Positions 1 through 13,623 of a stretch of 64,000 nt of DNA are shown piece after piece; position 1 is the first letter of the stretch, and every line of letters starts with the position of its first letter. A program made the position numbers and the translations under genes. The DNA is from Ligustrum vulgare (lineage: Eukaryota > Streptophyta > Magnoliopsida > Lamiales > Oleaceae). A model generated the notes under the pieces. That model ran no database searches. It worked only from the letters and a program-made list of their open reading frames with translations, and was not told where the DNA came from. The stretch is taken from assembly GCA_963555705.1 (NCBI GenBank), contig OY743176.1, positions 38,920,497-38,984,496 of the forward strand, read 5' to 3'.

Positions 1-1514
1 GAGAATCTTACATATATGTTAAGAAGTAGATTAGATTGAAAACGTGGCTTTGTAGTTGCAACTATAATAAAAAATAGTAATTAAAAAGGAGAATCTCTCA
101 GAATTTTTTCCAATAAGATATATTTAAGAGCATTACACAAAACTCATATCCATGATGATTCGGTAATTATTATTAAGGTTGTATCAACTCATTGAATTTT
201 AGTTTTGCATATACTTTGATGAGTGTTAGTTTGATAGTGTGGGGTCAAATGAGTGACTTCGTGATGGCAATTTTTGAAAATATTATTCCGGTATTTAAAT
301 TTAACCACAGAAGTTATTTGCATAGGAGGAAAGTCGAAATTACACAAAGTTACCAGGTTTTGTTAGACGTGTTTGATATATGACAGTAATTAAATAAAAT
401 TCAATAGTTTTAGGTGTAATCTTAAAAAATGAAGAAACATAGTGAGTTTAAATAATTATTTTTCTCTTTCTTTTCTGTTCGCAACTGAAAAATACATTAC
501 TGATTAGATAATTAATTCAGTATAACCGGGTTTAATTTTTATAACTTCTCGGATTAAGTCTATTATGTATATATTAACGTTTCCTCTAAGCGTCGAAATT
601 CGAAATTCGTAAGAGGTTGACATGTACGGGATTCGCACATTGCATTAGCGTTCTTTGGAATTGTTTCTCTCTTAATAAATTCTAGTCTTTGCATAACTTT
701 TTGCATTTCAAGTTCACGGTAATCAATCATCTAAATTTTGTTAATTTTATATTTTAACATTTTTTTCTTTGTTTTTAAAGCAATTTAAGAATTTTCCAGG
801 GAAATCTTGAAACGGATAAACCCTGAACTTTCTTTGTTATTTGCCATCAGTTTTCTTTTATGAATGATCATTTACTATTTTTTTTTTCTATACAAAAATA
901 CCACTATTGCTGTTAATTTTCTATAATGAAAAATATACACAGTGACCAATTTAAATTTCATGTTTCGAAGTTAGGAAACTGACAATTTCTGTTAATTCTA
1001 CTAATAAAATCTTTGAGAAGTTAAGGTTCTCGATTTGTGATGGAAAATCCATCCCCGGTAATACTCGAGGTAACCTCCGACGAACAGGCCTGTTTTTGGA
1101 GACACTAGAAAAGATGGTTGTGACAGCGGCTGAGATGTTGAAGATAATTGTTTGTTGTCGACGTTATTGGATAATGTGGAGGCAAATGCAGATGATTCCG
1201 ACGAAATACTGGATGTGACACATGGTATTCAAAACACTGAAGAATGACACATTCCCCGTTCGAACCCGTTTTGAAAATTCCGTCGACGATGATTGTATAA
1301 TTTTGGATGGGAGAACGGATAAGCTGTTGGCAGTTGAAGCACATCATCTGTTAGTAGTCAAGTGCCTATTTATCATTCCATGGTTTAGAATGTTACATAA
1401 CGTTTCAGAAACTACAAATTCAAAAGAAAATATTTTAAAACAAGCAGTTATAAACTCGTGTTATGAACAATCGTGCAATTTCTTGTTATTTTGGCAGAGG
1501 CCAATATATATATA
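1..1514 (+). repeat. Monomer M1 (1514 bp), most divergent
   Basis: Private changes include GATAGTG, TTTAATTTTTATAACTT, GATGGTTGTG, TTGGATAATG and GGGAGAACGG. It keeps AGGAGG like M10-M43 but TTTTGGCAG like M2. Many unique changes are typical of copies near the edge of an array. Confidence 0.95.
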
Positions 1515-3028
1515 GAGAATCTTACATATATGTTAAGAAGTAGATTAGATTGAAAACGTGGCTTTGTAGTTGCAACTACAATAAAAATTAGTAATTAAAA
1601 AGGAGAATCTCTAAGAATTTTTTCCAATAAGATATATTTAAGAGCATTACACAAAACTCATATCCATGATGATTCGGTAATTATTATTAAGGTTGTATCA
1701 ACTCATTGAATTTTAGTTTTGCATATACTTTGATGAGTGTTAGTTTGATAGCGTGGGGTCAAATGAGTGACTTCGTGATGGCAATTTTTGAAAATATTAT
1801 TCCGGTATTTAAATTTAACCACAGAAGTTATTTGCATATGAGGAAAGTCGAAATTACACAAAGTTACCAGGTTTTGTTAGACGTGTTTGATCTATGACAG
1901 TAATTAAATAAAATTCAATAGTTTTAGGTGTAATCTTAAAAAATGAAGAAACATAGTGAGTTTAAATAATTATTTTTCTCTTTCTTTTCTGTTCGCAACT
2001 GAAAAATACATTACTGATTAGATAATTAATTCAGTATAACCGGGTTTATTTTTTATAAGTTCTCGGATTAAGTCTATTATGTATATATTAACGTTTCCTC
2101 TAAGCGTCGAAATTCGAAATTCGTAAGAGGTTGACATGTACGGGATTCGCACATTGCATTAGCGTTCTTTGGAATTGTTTCTCTCTTAATAAATTCTAGT
2201 CTTTGCATAACTTTTTGCATTTCAAGTTCACGGTAATCAATCATCTAAATTTTGTTAATTTTATATTTTAACATTTTTTTCTTTGTTTTTAAAGCAATTT
2301 AAGAATTTTCCAGGGAAATCTTGAAACGGATAAACCCTGAACTTTCTTTGTTATTTGCCATCAGTTTTCTTTTATGAATGATCATTTACTATTTTTTTTT
2401 TCTATACAAAAATACCACTATTGCTGTTAATTTTCTATAATGAAAAATATACACAGTGACCAATTTAAATTTCATGTTTCGAAGTTAGGAAACTGACAAT
2501 TTCTGTTAATTCTACTAATAAAATCTTTGAGAAGTTAAGGTTCTCGATTTGTGATGGAAAATCCATCCCCGGTAATACTCGAGGTAACCTCCGACGAACA
2601 GGCCTGTTTTTGGAGACACTAGAAAAGATGGCTGTGACAGCGGCTGAGATGTTGAAGATAATTGTTTGTTGTCGACGTTATTGGCTGATGTGGAGGCAAA
2701 TGCAGATGGTTCCGACGAAATACTGGATGTGACACATGGTATTCAAAACACTGAAGAATGACACATTCCCCGTTCGAACCCGTTTTGAAAATTCCGTCGA
2801 CGATGATTGTATAATTTTGGATGGGAGCACGGATAAGCTGTTGGCAGTTGAAGCACATCATCTGTTAGTAGTCAAGTGCCTATTTATCATTCCATGGTTT
2901 AGAATGTTACATAACGTTTCAGAAACTACAAATTCAAAAGAAAATATTTTAAAACAAGCAGTTATAAACTCGTGTTATGAACAATCGTGCAATTTCTTGT
3001 TATTTTGGCAGAGGCCAATATATATATA
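1515..3028 (+). repeat. Monomer M2 (1514 bp)
   Basis: First copy with CATATGAGG. It has TCTCTAAGAA, GGTTCCG and TTTTGGCAG. Private GATCTATGA changes the last codon of the 54-codon frame from I to L. Confidence 0.95.
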
Positions 3029-4541
3029 GAGAATCTTACATATATGTTAAGAAGTAGATTAGATTGAAAACGTGGCTTTGTAGTTGCAACTACAATAAAA
3101 ATTAGTAATTAAAAAGGAGAATCTCTAAGAATTTTTCCAATAAGATATATTTAAGAGCATTACACAAAACTCATATCCATGATGATTCGGTAATTATTAT
3201 TAAGGTTGTATCAACTCATTGAATTTTAGTTTTGCATATACTTTGATGAGTGTTAGTTTGATAGCGTGGGGTCAAATGAGTGACTTCGTGATGGCAATTT
3301 TTGAAAATATTATTCCGGTATTTAAATTTAACCACAGAAGTTATTTGCATATGAGGAAAGTCGAAATTACACAAAGTTACCAGGTTTTGTTAGACGTGTT
3401 TGATATATGACAGTAATTAAATAAAATTCAATAGTTTTAGGTGTAATCTTAAAAAATGAAGAAACATAGTGAGTTTAAATAATTATTTTTCTCTTTCTTT
3501 TCTGTTCGCAACTGAAAAATACATTACTGATTAGATAATTAATTCAGTATAACCGGGTTTATTTTTTATAAGTTCTCGGATTAAGTCTATTATGTATATA
3601 TTAACGTTTCCTCTAAGCGTCGAAATTCGAAATTCGTAAGAGGTTGACATGTACGGGATTCGCACATTGCATTAGCGTTCTTTGGAATTGTTTCTCTCTT
3701 AATAAATTCTAGTCTTTGCATAACTTTTTGCATTTCAAGTTCACGGTAATCAATCATCTAAATTTTGTTAATTTTATATTTTAACATTTTTTTCTTTGTT
3801 TTTAAAGCAATTTAAGAATTTTCCAGGGAAATCTTGAAACGGATAAACCCTGAACTTTCTTTGTTATTTGCCATCAGTTTTCTTTTATGAATGATCATTT
3901 ACTATTTTTTTTTTCTATACAAAAATACCACTATTGCTGTTAATTTTCTATAATGAAAAATATACACAGAGACCAATTTAAATTTCATGTTTCGAAGTTA
4001 GGAAACTGACAATTTCTGTTAATTCTACTAATAAAATCTTTGAGAAGTTAAGGTTCTCGATTTGTGATGGAAAATCCATCCCCGGTAATACTCGAGGTAA
4101 CCTCCGACGAACAGGCCTGTTTTTGGAGACACTAGAAAAGATGGCTGTGACAGCGGCTGAGATGTTGAAGATAATTGTTTGTTGTCGACGTTATTGGCTG
4201 ATGTGGAGGCAAATGCAGATGATTCCGACGAAATACTGGATGTGACACATGGTATTCAAAACACTGAAGAATGACACATTCCCCGTTCGAACCCGTTTTG
4301 AAAATTCCGTCGACGATGATTGTATAATTTTGGATGGGAGCACGGATAAGCTGTTGGCAGTTGAAGCACATCATCTGTTAGTAGTCAAGTGCCTATTTAT
4401 CATTCCATGGTTTAGAATGTTACATAACGTTTCAGAAACTACAAATTCAAAAGAAAATATTTTAAAACAAGCAGTAATAAACACGTGTTATGAACAATCG
4501 TGCAATTTCTTGTTATTTTTGCAGAGGACAATATATATATA
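3029..4541 (+). repeat. Monomer M3 (1513 bp)
   Basis: TCTCTAAGAA with one T missing in the following T run, GTTTATT, ACACAGAGACC, GTAATAAACACG and a GAGGAC end. Partner of M6. Confidence 0.95.
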
Positions 4542-6055
4542 GAGAATCTTACATATATGTTAAGAAGTAGATTAGATTGAAAACGTGGCTTTGTAGTTGC
4601 AACTACAATAAAAAATAGTAATTAAAAAGGAGAATCTCTCAGAATTTTTTCCAATAAGATATATTTAAGAGCATTACACAAAACTCATATCCATGATGAT
4701 TCGGTAATTATTATTAAGGTTGTATCAACTCATTGAATTTTAGTTTCGCATATACTTTGATGAGTGTTAGTTTGATAGCGTGGGGTCAAATGAGTGACTT
4801 CGTGATGGCAATTTTTGAAAATATTATTCCGGTATTTAAATTTAACCACAGAAGTTATTTGCATATGAGGAAAGTCGAAATTACACAAAGTTACCAGGTT
4901 TTGTTAGACGTGTTTGATATATGACAGTAATTAAATAAAATTCAATAGTTTTAGGTGTAATCTTAAAAAATGAAGAAACATAGTGAGTTTAAATAATTAT
5001 TTTTCTCTTTCTTTTCTGTTCGCAACTGAAAAATACATTACTTATTAGATAATTAATTCAGTATAACCGGGTTTGTTTTTTATAAGTTCTCGGATTAAGT
5101 CTATTATGTATATATTAACGTTTCCTCTAAGCGTCGAAATTCGAAATTCGTAAGAGGTTGACATGTACGGGATTCGCACATTGCATTAGCGTTCTTTGGA
5201 ATTGTTTCTCTCTTAATAAATTCTAGTCTTTGCATAACTTTTTGCATTTCAAGTTCACGGTAATCAATCATCTAAATTTTGTTAATTTTATATTTTAACA
5301 TTTTTTTCTTTGTTTTTAAAGCAATTTAAGAATTTTCCAGGGAAATCTTGAAACGGATAAACCCTGAACTTTCTTTGTTATTTGCCATCAGTTTTCTTTT
5401 ATGAATGATCATTTACTATTTTTTTTTTCTATACAAAAATACCACTATTGCTGTTAATTTTCTATAATGAAAAATATACACAGTGACCAATTTAAATTTC
5501 ATGTTTCGAAGTTAGGAAACTGACAATTTCTGTTAATTCTACTAATAAAATCTTTGAGAAGTTAAGGTTCTCGATTTGTGATGGAAAATCCATCCCCGGT
5601 AATACTCGAGGTAACCTCCGACGAACAGGCCTGTTTTTGGAGACACTAGAAAAGATGGCTGTGACAGCGGCTGAGATGTTGAAGATAATTGTTTGTTGTC
5701 GACGTTATTGGCTGATGTGGAGGCAAATGCAGATGGTTCCGACGAAATACTGGATGTGACACATGGTATTCAAAACACTGAAGAATGACACATTCCCCGT
5801 TCGAACCCGTTTTGAAAATTCCGTCGACGATGATTGTATAATTTTGGATGGGAGCACGGATAAGCTGTTGGCAGTTGAAGCACATCATCTGTTAGTAGTC
5901 AAGTGCCTATTTATCATTCCATGGTTTAGAATGTTACATAACGTTTCAGAAACTACAAATTCAAAAGAAAATATTTTAAAACAAGCAGTTATAAACTCGT
6001 GTTATGAACAATCGTGCAATTTCTTGTTATTTTGGCAGAGGCCAATATATATATA
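4542..6055 (+). repeat. Monomer M4 (1514 bp)
   Basis: Perfect-palindrome leader, TTTCGCAT, GTTTGTT, GGTTCCG, TTTTGGCAG. Private CTTATTAG replaces CTGATTAG. Confidence 0.95.
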
Positions 6056-7569
6056 GAGAATCTTACATATATGTTAAGAAGTAGATTAGATTGAAAACGT
6101 GGCTTTGTAGTTGCAACTACAATAAAAATTAGTAATTAAAAAGGAGAATCTCTCAGAATTTTTTCCAATAAGATATATTTAAGAGCATTACACAAAACTC
6201 ATATCCATGATGATTCGGTAATTATTATTAAGGTTGTATCAACTCATTGAATTTTAGTTTCGCATATACTTTGATGAGTGTTAGTTTGATAGCGTGGGGT
6301 CAAATGAGTGACTTCGTGATGGCAATTTTTGAAAATATTATTCCGGTATTTAAATTTAACCACAGAAGTTATTTGCATATGAGGAAAGTCGAAATTACAC
6401 AAAGTTACCAGGTTTTGTTAGACGTGTTTGATATATGACAGTAATTAAATAAAATTCAATAGTTTTAGGTGTAATCTTAAAAAATGAAGAAACATAGTGA
6501 GTTTAAATAATTATTTTTCTCTTTCTTTTCTGTTCGCAACTGAAAAATACATTACTGATTAGATAATTAATTCAGTATAACCGGGTTTGTTTTTTATAAG
6601 TTCTCGGATTAAGTCTATTATGTATATATTAACGTTTCCTCTAAGCGTCGAAATTCGAAATTCGTAAGAGGTTGACATGTACGGGATTCGCACATTGCAT
6701 TAGCGTTCTTTGGAATTGTTTCTCTCTTAATAAATTCTAGTCTTTGCATAACTTTTTGCATTTCAAGTTCACGGTAATCAATCATCTAAATTTTGTTAAT
6801 TTTATATTTTAACATTTTTTTCTTTGTTTTTAAAGCAATTTAAGAATTTTCCAGGGAAATCTTGAAACGGATAAACCCTGAACTTTCTTTGTTATTTGCC
6901 ATCAGTTTTCTTTTATGAATGATCATTTACTATTTTTTTTTTCTATACAAAAATACCACTATTGCTGTTAATTTTCTATAATGAAAAATATACACAGTGA
7001 CCAATTTAAATTTCATGTTTCGAAGTTAGGAAACTGACAATTTCTGTTAATTCTACTAATAAAATCTTTGAGAAGTTAAGGTTCTCGATTTGTGATGGAA
7101 AATCCATCCCCGGTAATACTCGAGGTAACCTCCGACGAACAGGCCTGTTTTTGGAGACACTAGAAAAGATGGCTGTGACAGCGGCTGAGATGTTGAAGAT
7201 AATTGTTTGTTGTCGACGTTATTGGCTGATGTGGAGGCAAATGCAGATGGTTCCGACGAAATACTGGATGTGACACATGGTATTCAAAACACTGAAGAAT
7301 GACACATTCCCCGTTCGAACCCGTTTTGAAAATTCCGTCGACGATGATTGTATAATTTTGGATGGGAGCACGGATAAGCTGTTGGCAGTTGAAGCACATC
7401 ATCTGTTAGTAGTCAAGTGCCTATTTATCATTCCATGGTTTAGAATGTTACATAACGTTTCAGAAACTACAAATTCAAAAGAAAATATTTTAAAACAAGC
7501 AGTTATAAACTCGTGTTATGAACAATCGTGCAATTTCTTGTTATTTTGGCAGAGGCCAATATATATATA
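6056..7569 (+). repeat. Monomer M5 (1514 bp)
   Basis: CAATAAAAATTAG leader, TTTCGCAT, GTTTGTT, GGTTCCG, TTTTGGCAG. Partner of M8. Confidence 0.95.
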
Positions 7570-9082
7570 GAGAATCTTACATATATGTTAAGAAGTAGAT
7601 TAGATTGAAAACGTGGCTTTGTAGTTGCAACTACAATAAAAATTAGTAATTAAAAAGGAGAATCTCTAAGAATTTTTTCCAATAAGATATATTTAAGAGC
7701 ATTACACAAAACTCATATCCACGATGATTCGGTAATTATTATTAAGGTTGTATCAACTCATTGAATTTTAGTTTTGCATATACTTTGATGAGTGTTAGTT
7801 TGATAGCGTGGGGTCAAATGAGTGACTTCGTGATGGCAATTTTTGAAAATATTATTCCGGTATTTAAATTTAACCACAGAAGTTATTTGCATATGAGGAA
7901 AGTCGAAATTACACAAAGTTACCAGGTTTTGTTAGACGTGTTTGATATATGACAGTAATTAAATAAAATTCAATAGTTTTAGGTGTAATCTTAAAAAATG
8001 AAGAAACATAGTGAGTTTAAATAATTATTTTTCTCTTTCTTTTCTGTTCGCAACTGAAAAATACATTACTGATTAGATAATTAATTCAGTATAACCGGGT
8101 TTTTTTTTTTAAGTTCTCGGATTAAGTCTATTATGTATATATTAACGTTTCCTCTAAGCGTCGAAATTCGAAATTCGTAAGAGGTTGACATGTACGGGAT
8201 TCGCACATTGCATTAGCGTTCTTTGGAATTGTTTCTCTCTTAATAAATTCTAGTCTTTGCATAACTTTTTGCATTTCAAGTTCACGGTAATCAATCATCT
8301 AAATTTTGTTAATTTTATATTTTAACATTTTTTTCTTTGTTTTTAAAGCAATTTAAGAATTTTCCAGGGAAATCTTGAAACGGATAAACCCTGAACTTTC
8401 TTTGTTATTTGCCATCAGTTTTCTTTTATGAATGATCATTTACTATTTTTTTTTTCTATACAAAAATACCACTATTGCTGTTAATTTTCTATAATGAAAA
8501 ATATACACAGAGACCAATTTAAATTTCATGTTTCGAAGTTAGGAAACTGACAATTTCTGTTAATTCTACTAATAAAATCTTTGAGAAGTTAAGGTTCTCG
8601 ATTTGTGATGGAAAATCCATCCCCGGTAATACTCGAGGTAACCTCCGACGAACAGGCCTGTTTTTGGAGACACTAGAAAAGATGGCTGTGACAGCGGCTG
8701 AGATGTTGAAGATAATTGTTTGTTGTCGACGTTATTGGCTGATGTGGAGGCAAATGCAGATGATTCCGACGAAATACTGGATGTGACACATGGTATTCAA
8801 AACACTGAAGAATGACACATTCCCCGTTCGAACCCGTTTTGAAAATTCCGTCGACGATGATTGTATAATTTTGGATGGGAGCACGGATAAGCTGTTGGCA
8901 GTTGAAGCACATCATCTGTTAGTAGTCAAGTGCCTATTTATCATTCCATGGTTTAGAATGTTACATAACGTTTCAGAAACTACAAATTCAAAAGAAAATA
9001 TTTTAAAACAAGCAGTAATAAACACGTGTTATGAACAATCGTGCAATTTCTTGTTATTTTTGCAGAGGACAATATATATATA
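7570..9082 (+). repeat. Monomer M6 (1513 bp)
   Basis: TCTCTAAGAA, TCCACGATG (seen again only in M40), ACACAGAGACC, GTAATAAACACG and a GAGGAC end. The usual GTTTATTTTTTATAAG stretch is an unbroken run of 11 T here. Confidence 0.95.
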
Positions 9083-10596
9083 GAGAATCTTACATATATG
9101 TTAAGAAGTAGATTAGATTGAAAACGTGGCTTTGTAGTTGCAACTACAATAAAAAATAGTAATTAAAAAGGAGAATCTCTCAGAATTTTTTCCAATAAGA
9201 TATATTTAAGAGCATTACACAAAACTCATATCCATGATGATTCGGTAATTATTATTAAGGTTGTATCAACTCATTGAATTTTAGTTTCGCATATACTTTG
9301 ATGAGTGTTAGTTTGATAGCGTGGGGTCAAATGAGTGACTTCGTGATGGCAATTTTTGAAAATATTATTCCGGTATTTAAATTTAACCACAGAAGTTATT
9401 TGCATATGAGGAAAGTCGAAATTACACAAAGTTACCAGGTTTTGTTAGACGTGTTTGATATATGACAGTAATTAAATAAAATTCAATAGTTTTAGGTGTA
9501 ATCTTAAAAAATGAAGAAACATAGTGAGTTTAAATAATTATTTTTCTCTTTCTTTTCTGTTCGCAACTGAAAAATACATTACTGATTAGATAATTAATTC
9601 AGTATAACCGGGTTTGTTTTTTATAAGTTCTCGGATTAAGTCTATTATGTATATATTAACGTTTCCTCTAAGCGTCGAAATTCGAAATTCGTAAGAGGTT
9701 GACATGTACGGGATTCGCACATTGCATTAGCGTTCTTTGGAATTGTTTCTCTCTTAATAAATTCTAGTCTTTGCATAACTTTTTGCATTTCAAGTTCACG
9801 GTAATCAATCATCTAAATTTTGTTAATTTTATATTTTAACATTTTTTTCTTTGTTTTTAAAGCAATTTAAGAATTTTCCAGGGAAATCTTGAAACGGATA
9901 AACCCTGAACTTTCTTTGTTATTTGCCATCAGTTTTCTTTTATGAATGATCATTTACTATTTTTTTTTTCTATACAAAAATACCACTATTGCTGTTAATT
10001 TTCTATAATGAAAAATATACACAGTGACCAATTTAAATTTCATGTTTCGAAGTTAGGAAACTGACAATTTCTGTTAATTCTACTAATAAAATCTTTGAGA
10101 AGTTAAGGTTCTCGATTTGTGATGGAAAATCCATCCCCGGTAATACTCGAGGTAACCTCCGACGAACAGGCCTGTTTTTGGAGACACTAGAAAAGATGGC
10201 TGTGACAGCGGCTGAGATGTTGAAGATAATTGTTTGTTGTCGACGTTATTGGCTGATGTGGAGGCAAATGCAGATGGTTCCGACGAAATACTGGATGTGA
10301 CACATGGTATTCAAAACACTGAAGAATGACACATTCCCCGTTCGAACCCGTTTTGAAAATTCCGTCGACGATGATTGTATAATTTTGGATGGGAGCACGG
10401 ATAAGCTGTTGGCAGTTGAAGCACATCATCTGTTAGTAGTCAAGTGACTATTTATCATTCCATGGTTTAGAATGTTACATAACGTTTCAGAAACTACAAA
10501 TTCAAAAGAAAATATTTTAAAACAAGCAGTTATAAACTCGTGTTATGAACAATCGTGCAATTTCTTGTTATTTTGGCAGAGGCCAATATATATATA
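9083..10596 (+). repeat. Monomer M7 (1514 bp)
   Basis: TTTCGCAT, GTTTGTT, GGTTCCG, TTTTGGCAG. AAGTGACTA instead of AAGTGCCTA creates a TGA at 10445-10447 in the 97-codon core frame. Confidence 0.95.
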
Positions 10597-12109
10597 GAGA
10601 ATCTTACATATATGTTAAGAAGTAGATTAGATTGAAAACGTGGCTTTGTAGTTGCAACTACAATAAAAATTAGTAATTAAAAAGGAGAATCTCTCAGAAT
10701 TTTTTCCAATAAGATATATTTAAGAGCATTACACAAAACTCATATCCATGATGATTCGGTAATTATTATTAAGGTTGTATCAACTCATTGAATTTTAGTT
10801 TCGCATATACTTTGATGAGTGTTAGTTTGATAGCGTGGGGTCAAATGAGTGACTTCGTGATGGCAATTTTTGAAAATATTATTCCGGTATTTAAATTTAA
10901 CCACAGAAGTTATTTGCATATGAGGAAAGTCGAAATTACACAAAGTTACCAGGTTTTGTTAGACGTGTTTGATATATGACAGTAATTAAATAAAATTCAA
11001 TAGTTTTAGGTGTAATCTTAAAAAATGAAGAAACATAGTGAGTTTAAATAATTATTTTTCTCTTTCTTTTCTGTTCGCAACTGAAAAATACATTACTGAT
11101 TAGATAATTAATTCAGTATAACCGGGTTTGTTTTTTATAAGTTCTCGGATTAAGTCTATTATGTATATATTAACGTTTCCTCTAAGCGTCGAAATTCGAA
11201 ATTCGTAAGAGGTTGACATGTACGGGATTCGCACATTGCATTAGCGTTCTTTGGAATTGTTTCTCTCTTAATAAATTCTAGTCTTTGCATAACTTTTTGC
11301 ATTTCAAGTTCACGGTAATCAATCATCTAAATTTTGTTAATTTTATATTTTAACATTTTTTTCTTTGTTTTTAAAGCAATTTAAGAATTTTCCAGGGAAA
11401 TCTTGAAACGGATAAACCCTGAACTTTCTTTGTTATTTGCCATCAGTTTTCTTTTATGAATGATCATTTACTATTTTTTTTTTCTATACAAAATACCACT
11501 ATTGCTGTTAATTTTCTATAATGAAAAATATACACAGTGACCAATTTAAATTTCATGTTTCGAAGTTAGGAAACTGACAATTTCTGTTAATTCTACTAAT
11601 AAAATCTTTGAGAAGTTAAGGTTCTCGATTTGTGATGGAAAATCCATCCCCGGTAATACTCGAGGTAACCTCCGACGAACAGGCCTGTTTTTGGAGACAC
11701 TAGAAAAGATGGCTGTGACAGCGGCTGAGATGTTGAAGATAATTGTTTGTTGTCGACGTTATTGGCTGATGTGGAGGCAAATGCAGATGGTTCCGACGAA
11801 ATACTGGATGTGACACATGGTATTCAAAACACTGAAGAATGACACATTCCCCGTTCGAACCCGTTTTGAAAATTCCGTCGACGATGATTGTATAATTTTG
11901 GATGGGAGCACGGATAAGCTGTTGGCAGTTGAAGCACATCATCTGTTAGTAGTCAAGTGACTATTTATCATTCCATGGTTTAGAATGTTACATAACGTTT
12001 CAGAAACTACAAATTCAAAAGAAAATATTTTAAAACAAGCAGTTATAAACTCGTGTTATGAACAATCGTGCAATTTCTTGTTATTTTGGCAGAGGCCAAT
12101 ATATATATA
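10597..12109 (+). repeat. Monomer M8 (1513 bp)
   Basis: Like M5, with one A lost in the ATACAAAAATACC tract and the same TGA as M7, here at 11958-11960. Confidence 0.95.
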
Positions 12110-13623
12110 GAGAATCTTACATATATGTTAAGAAGTAGATTAGATTGAAAACGTGGCTTTGTAGTTGCAACTACAATAAAAATTAGTAATTAAAAAGGAG
12201 AATCTCTCAGAATTTTTTCCAATAAGATATATTTAAGAGCATTACACAAAACTCATATCCATGATGATTCGGTAATTATTATTAAGGTTGTATCAACTCA
12301 TTGAATTTTAGTTTCGCATATACTTTGATGAGTGTTAGTTTGATAGCGTGGGGTCAAATGAGTGACTTCGTGATGGCAATTTTTGAAAATATTATTCCGG
12401 TATTTAAATTTAACCACAGAAGTTATTTGCATATGAGGAAAGTCGAAATTACACAAAGTTACCAGGTTTTGTTAGACGTGTTTGATATATGACAGTAATT
12501 AAATAAAATTCAATAGTTTTAGGTGTAATCTTAAAAAATGAAGAAACATAGTGAGTTTAAATAATTATTTTTCTCTTTCTTTTCTGTTCGCAACTGAAAA
12601 ATACATTACTGATTAGATAATTAATTCAGTATAACCGGGTTTGTTTTTTATAAGTTCTCGGATTAAGTCTATTATGTATATATTAACGTTTCCTCTAAGC
12701 GTCGAAATTCGAAATTCGTAAGAGGTTGACATGTACGGGATTCGCACATTGCATTAGCGTTCTTTGGAATTGTTTCTCTCTTAATAAATTCTAGTCTTTG
12801 CATAACTTTTTGCATTTCAAGTTCACGGTAATCAATCATCTAAATTTTGTTAATTTTATATTTTAACATTTTTTTCTTTGTTTTTAAAGCAATTTAAGAA
12901 TTTTCCAGGGAAATCTTGAAACGGATAAACCCTGAACTTTCTTTGTTATTTGCCATCAGTTTTCTTTTATGAATGATCATTTACTATTTTTTTTTTCTAT
13001 ACAAAAATACCACTATTGCTGTTAATTTTCTATAATGAAAAATATACACAGTGACCAATTTAAATTTCATGTTTCGAAGTTAGGAAACTGACAATTTCTG
13101 TTAATTCTACTAATAAAATCTTTGAGAAGTTAAGGTTCTCGATTTGTGATGGAAAATCCATCCCCGGTAATACTCGAGGTAACCTCCGACGAACAGGCCT
13201 GTTTTTGGAGACACTAGAAAAGATGGCTGTGACAGCGGCTGAGATGTTGAAGATAATTGTTTGTTGTCGACGTTATTGGCTGATGTGGAGGCAAATGCAG
13301 ATGGTTCCGACGAAATACTGGATGTGACACATGGTATTCAAAACACTGAAGAATGACACATTCCCCGTTCGAACCCGTTTTGAAAATTCCGTCGACGATG
13401 ATTGTATAATTTTGGATGGGAGCACGGATAAGCTGTTGGCAGTTGAAGCACATCATCTGTTAGTAGTCAAGTGCCTATTTATCATTCCATGGTTTAGAAT
13501 GTTACATAACGTTTCAGAAACTACAAATTCAAAAGAAAATATTTTAAAACAAGCAGTTATAAACTCGTGTTATGAACAATCGTGCAATTTCTTGTTATTT
13601 TTGCAGAGGCCAATATATATATA
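12110..13623 (+). repeat. Monomer M9 (1514 bp), transitional
   Basis: Last copy with CATATGAGG and TTTCGCAT, but its end already reads TTTTTGCAGAGGCC as in most later copies. The junction with M10 is the subfamily boundary. Confidence 0.95.

Larger units (their letters stand above)
3029..12109 (+). repeat. Trimeric higher-order repeat, M3-M5 and M6-M8
   Basis: M3 and M6 share TCTCTAAGAA, ACACAGAGACC, GTAATAAACACG and a GAGGAC end. M4 and M7 share the CAATAAAAAATAG leader, and M5 and M8 the CAATAAAAATTAG leader, with GGTTCCG and TTTTGGCAG in all four. The period is 4541 bp (3029 to 7570, then 7570 to 12110 is 4540). Later changes blur it: M4 has a private CTTATTAG, M6 has an altered T tract, and M7 and M8 share a premature TGA in the core frame. 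Confidence 0.75.
1515..13623 (+). repeat. Subfamily block M2-M9 ('ATGAGG' variant)
   Basis: Eight consecutive monomers carry CATATGAGG where M1 and M10-M43 carry CATAGGAGG, an M-for-R change in the 54-codon frame. Most also have TTTTGGCAG near the monomer end (M2, M4, M5, M7, M8), and M4, M5, M7, M8 and M9 share TTTCGCAT. The block ends sharply at the M9/M10 junction; M9 already has TTTTTGCAG and looks transitional. The shared private states show that these copies arose from each other more recently than from the rest of the array. Confidence 0.9.
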
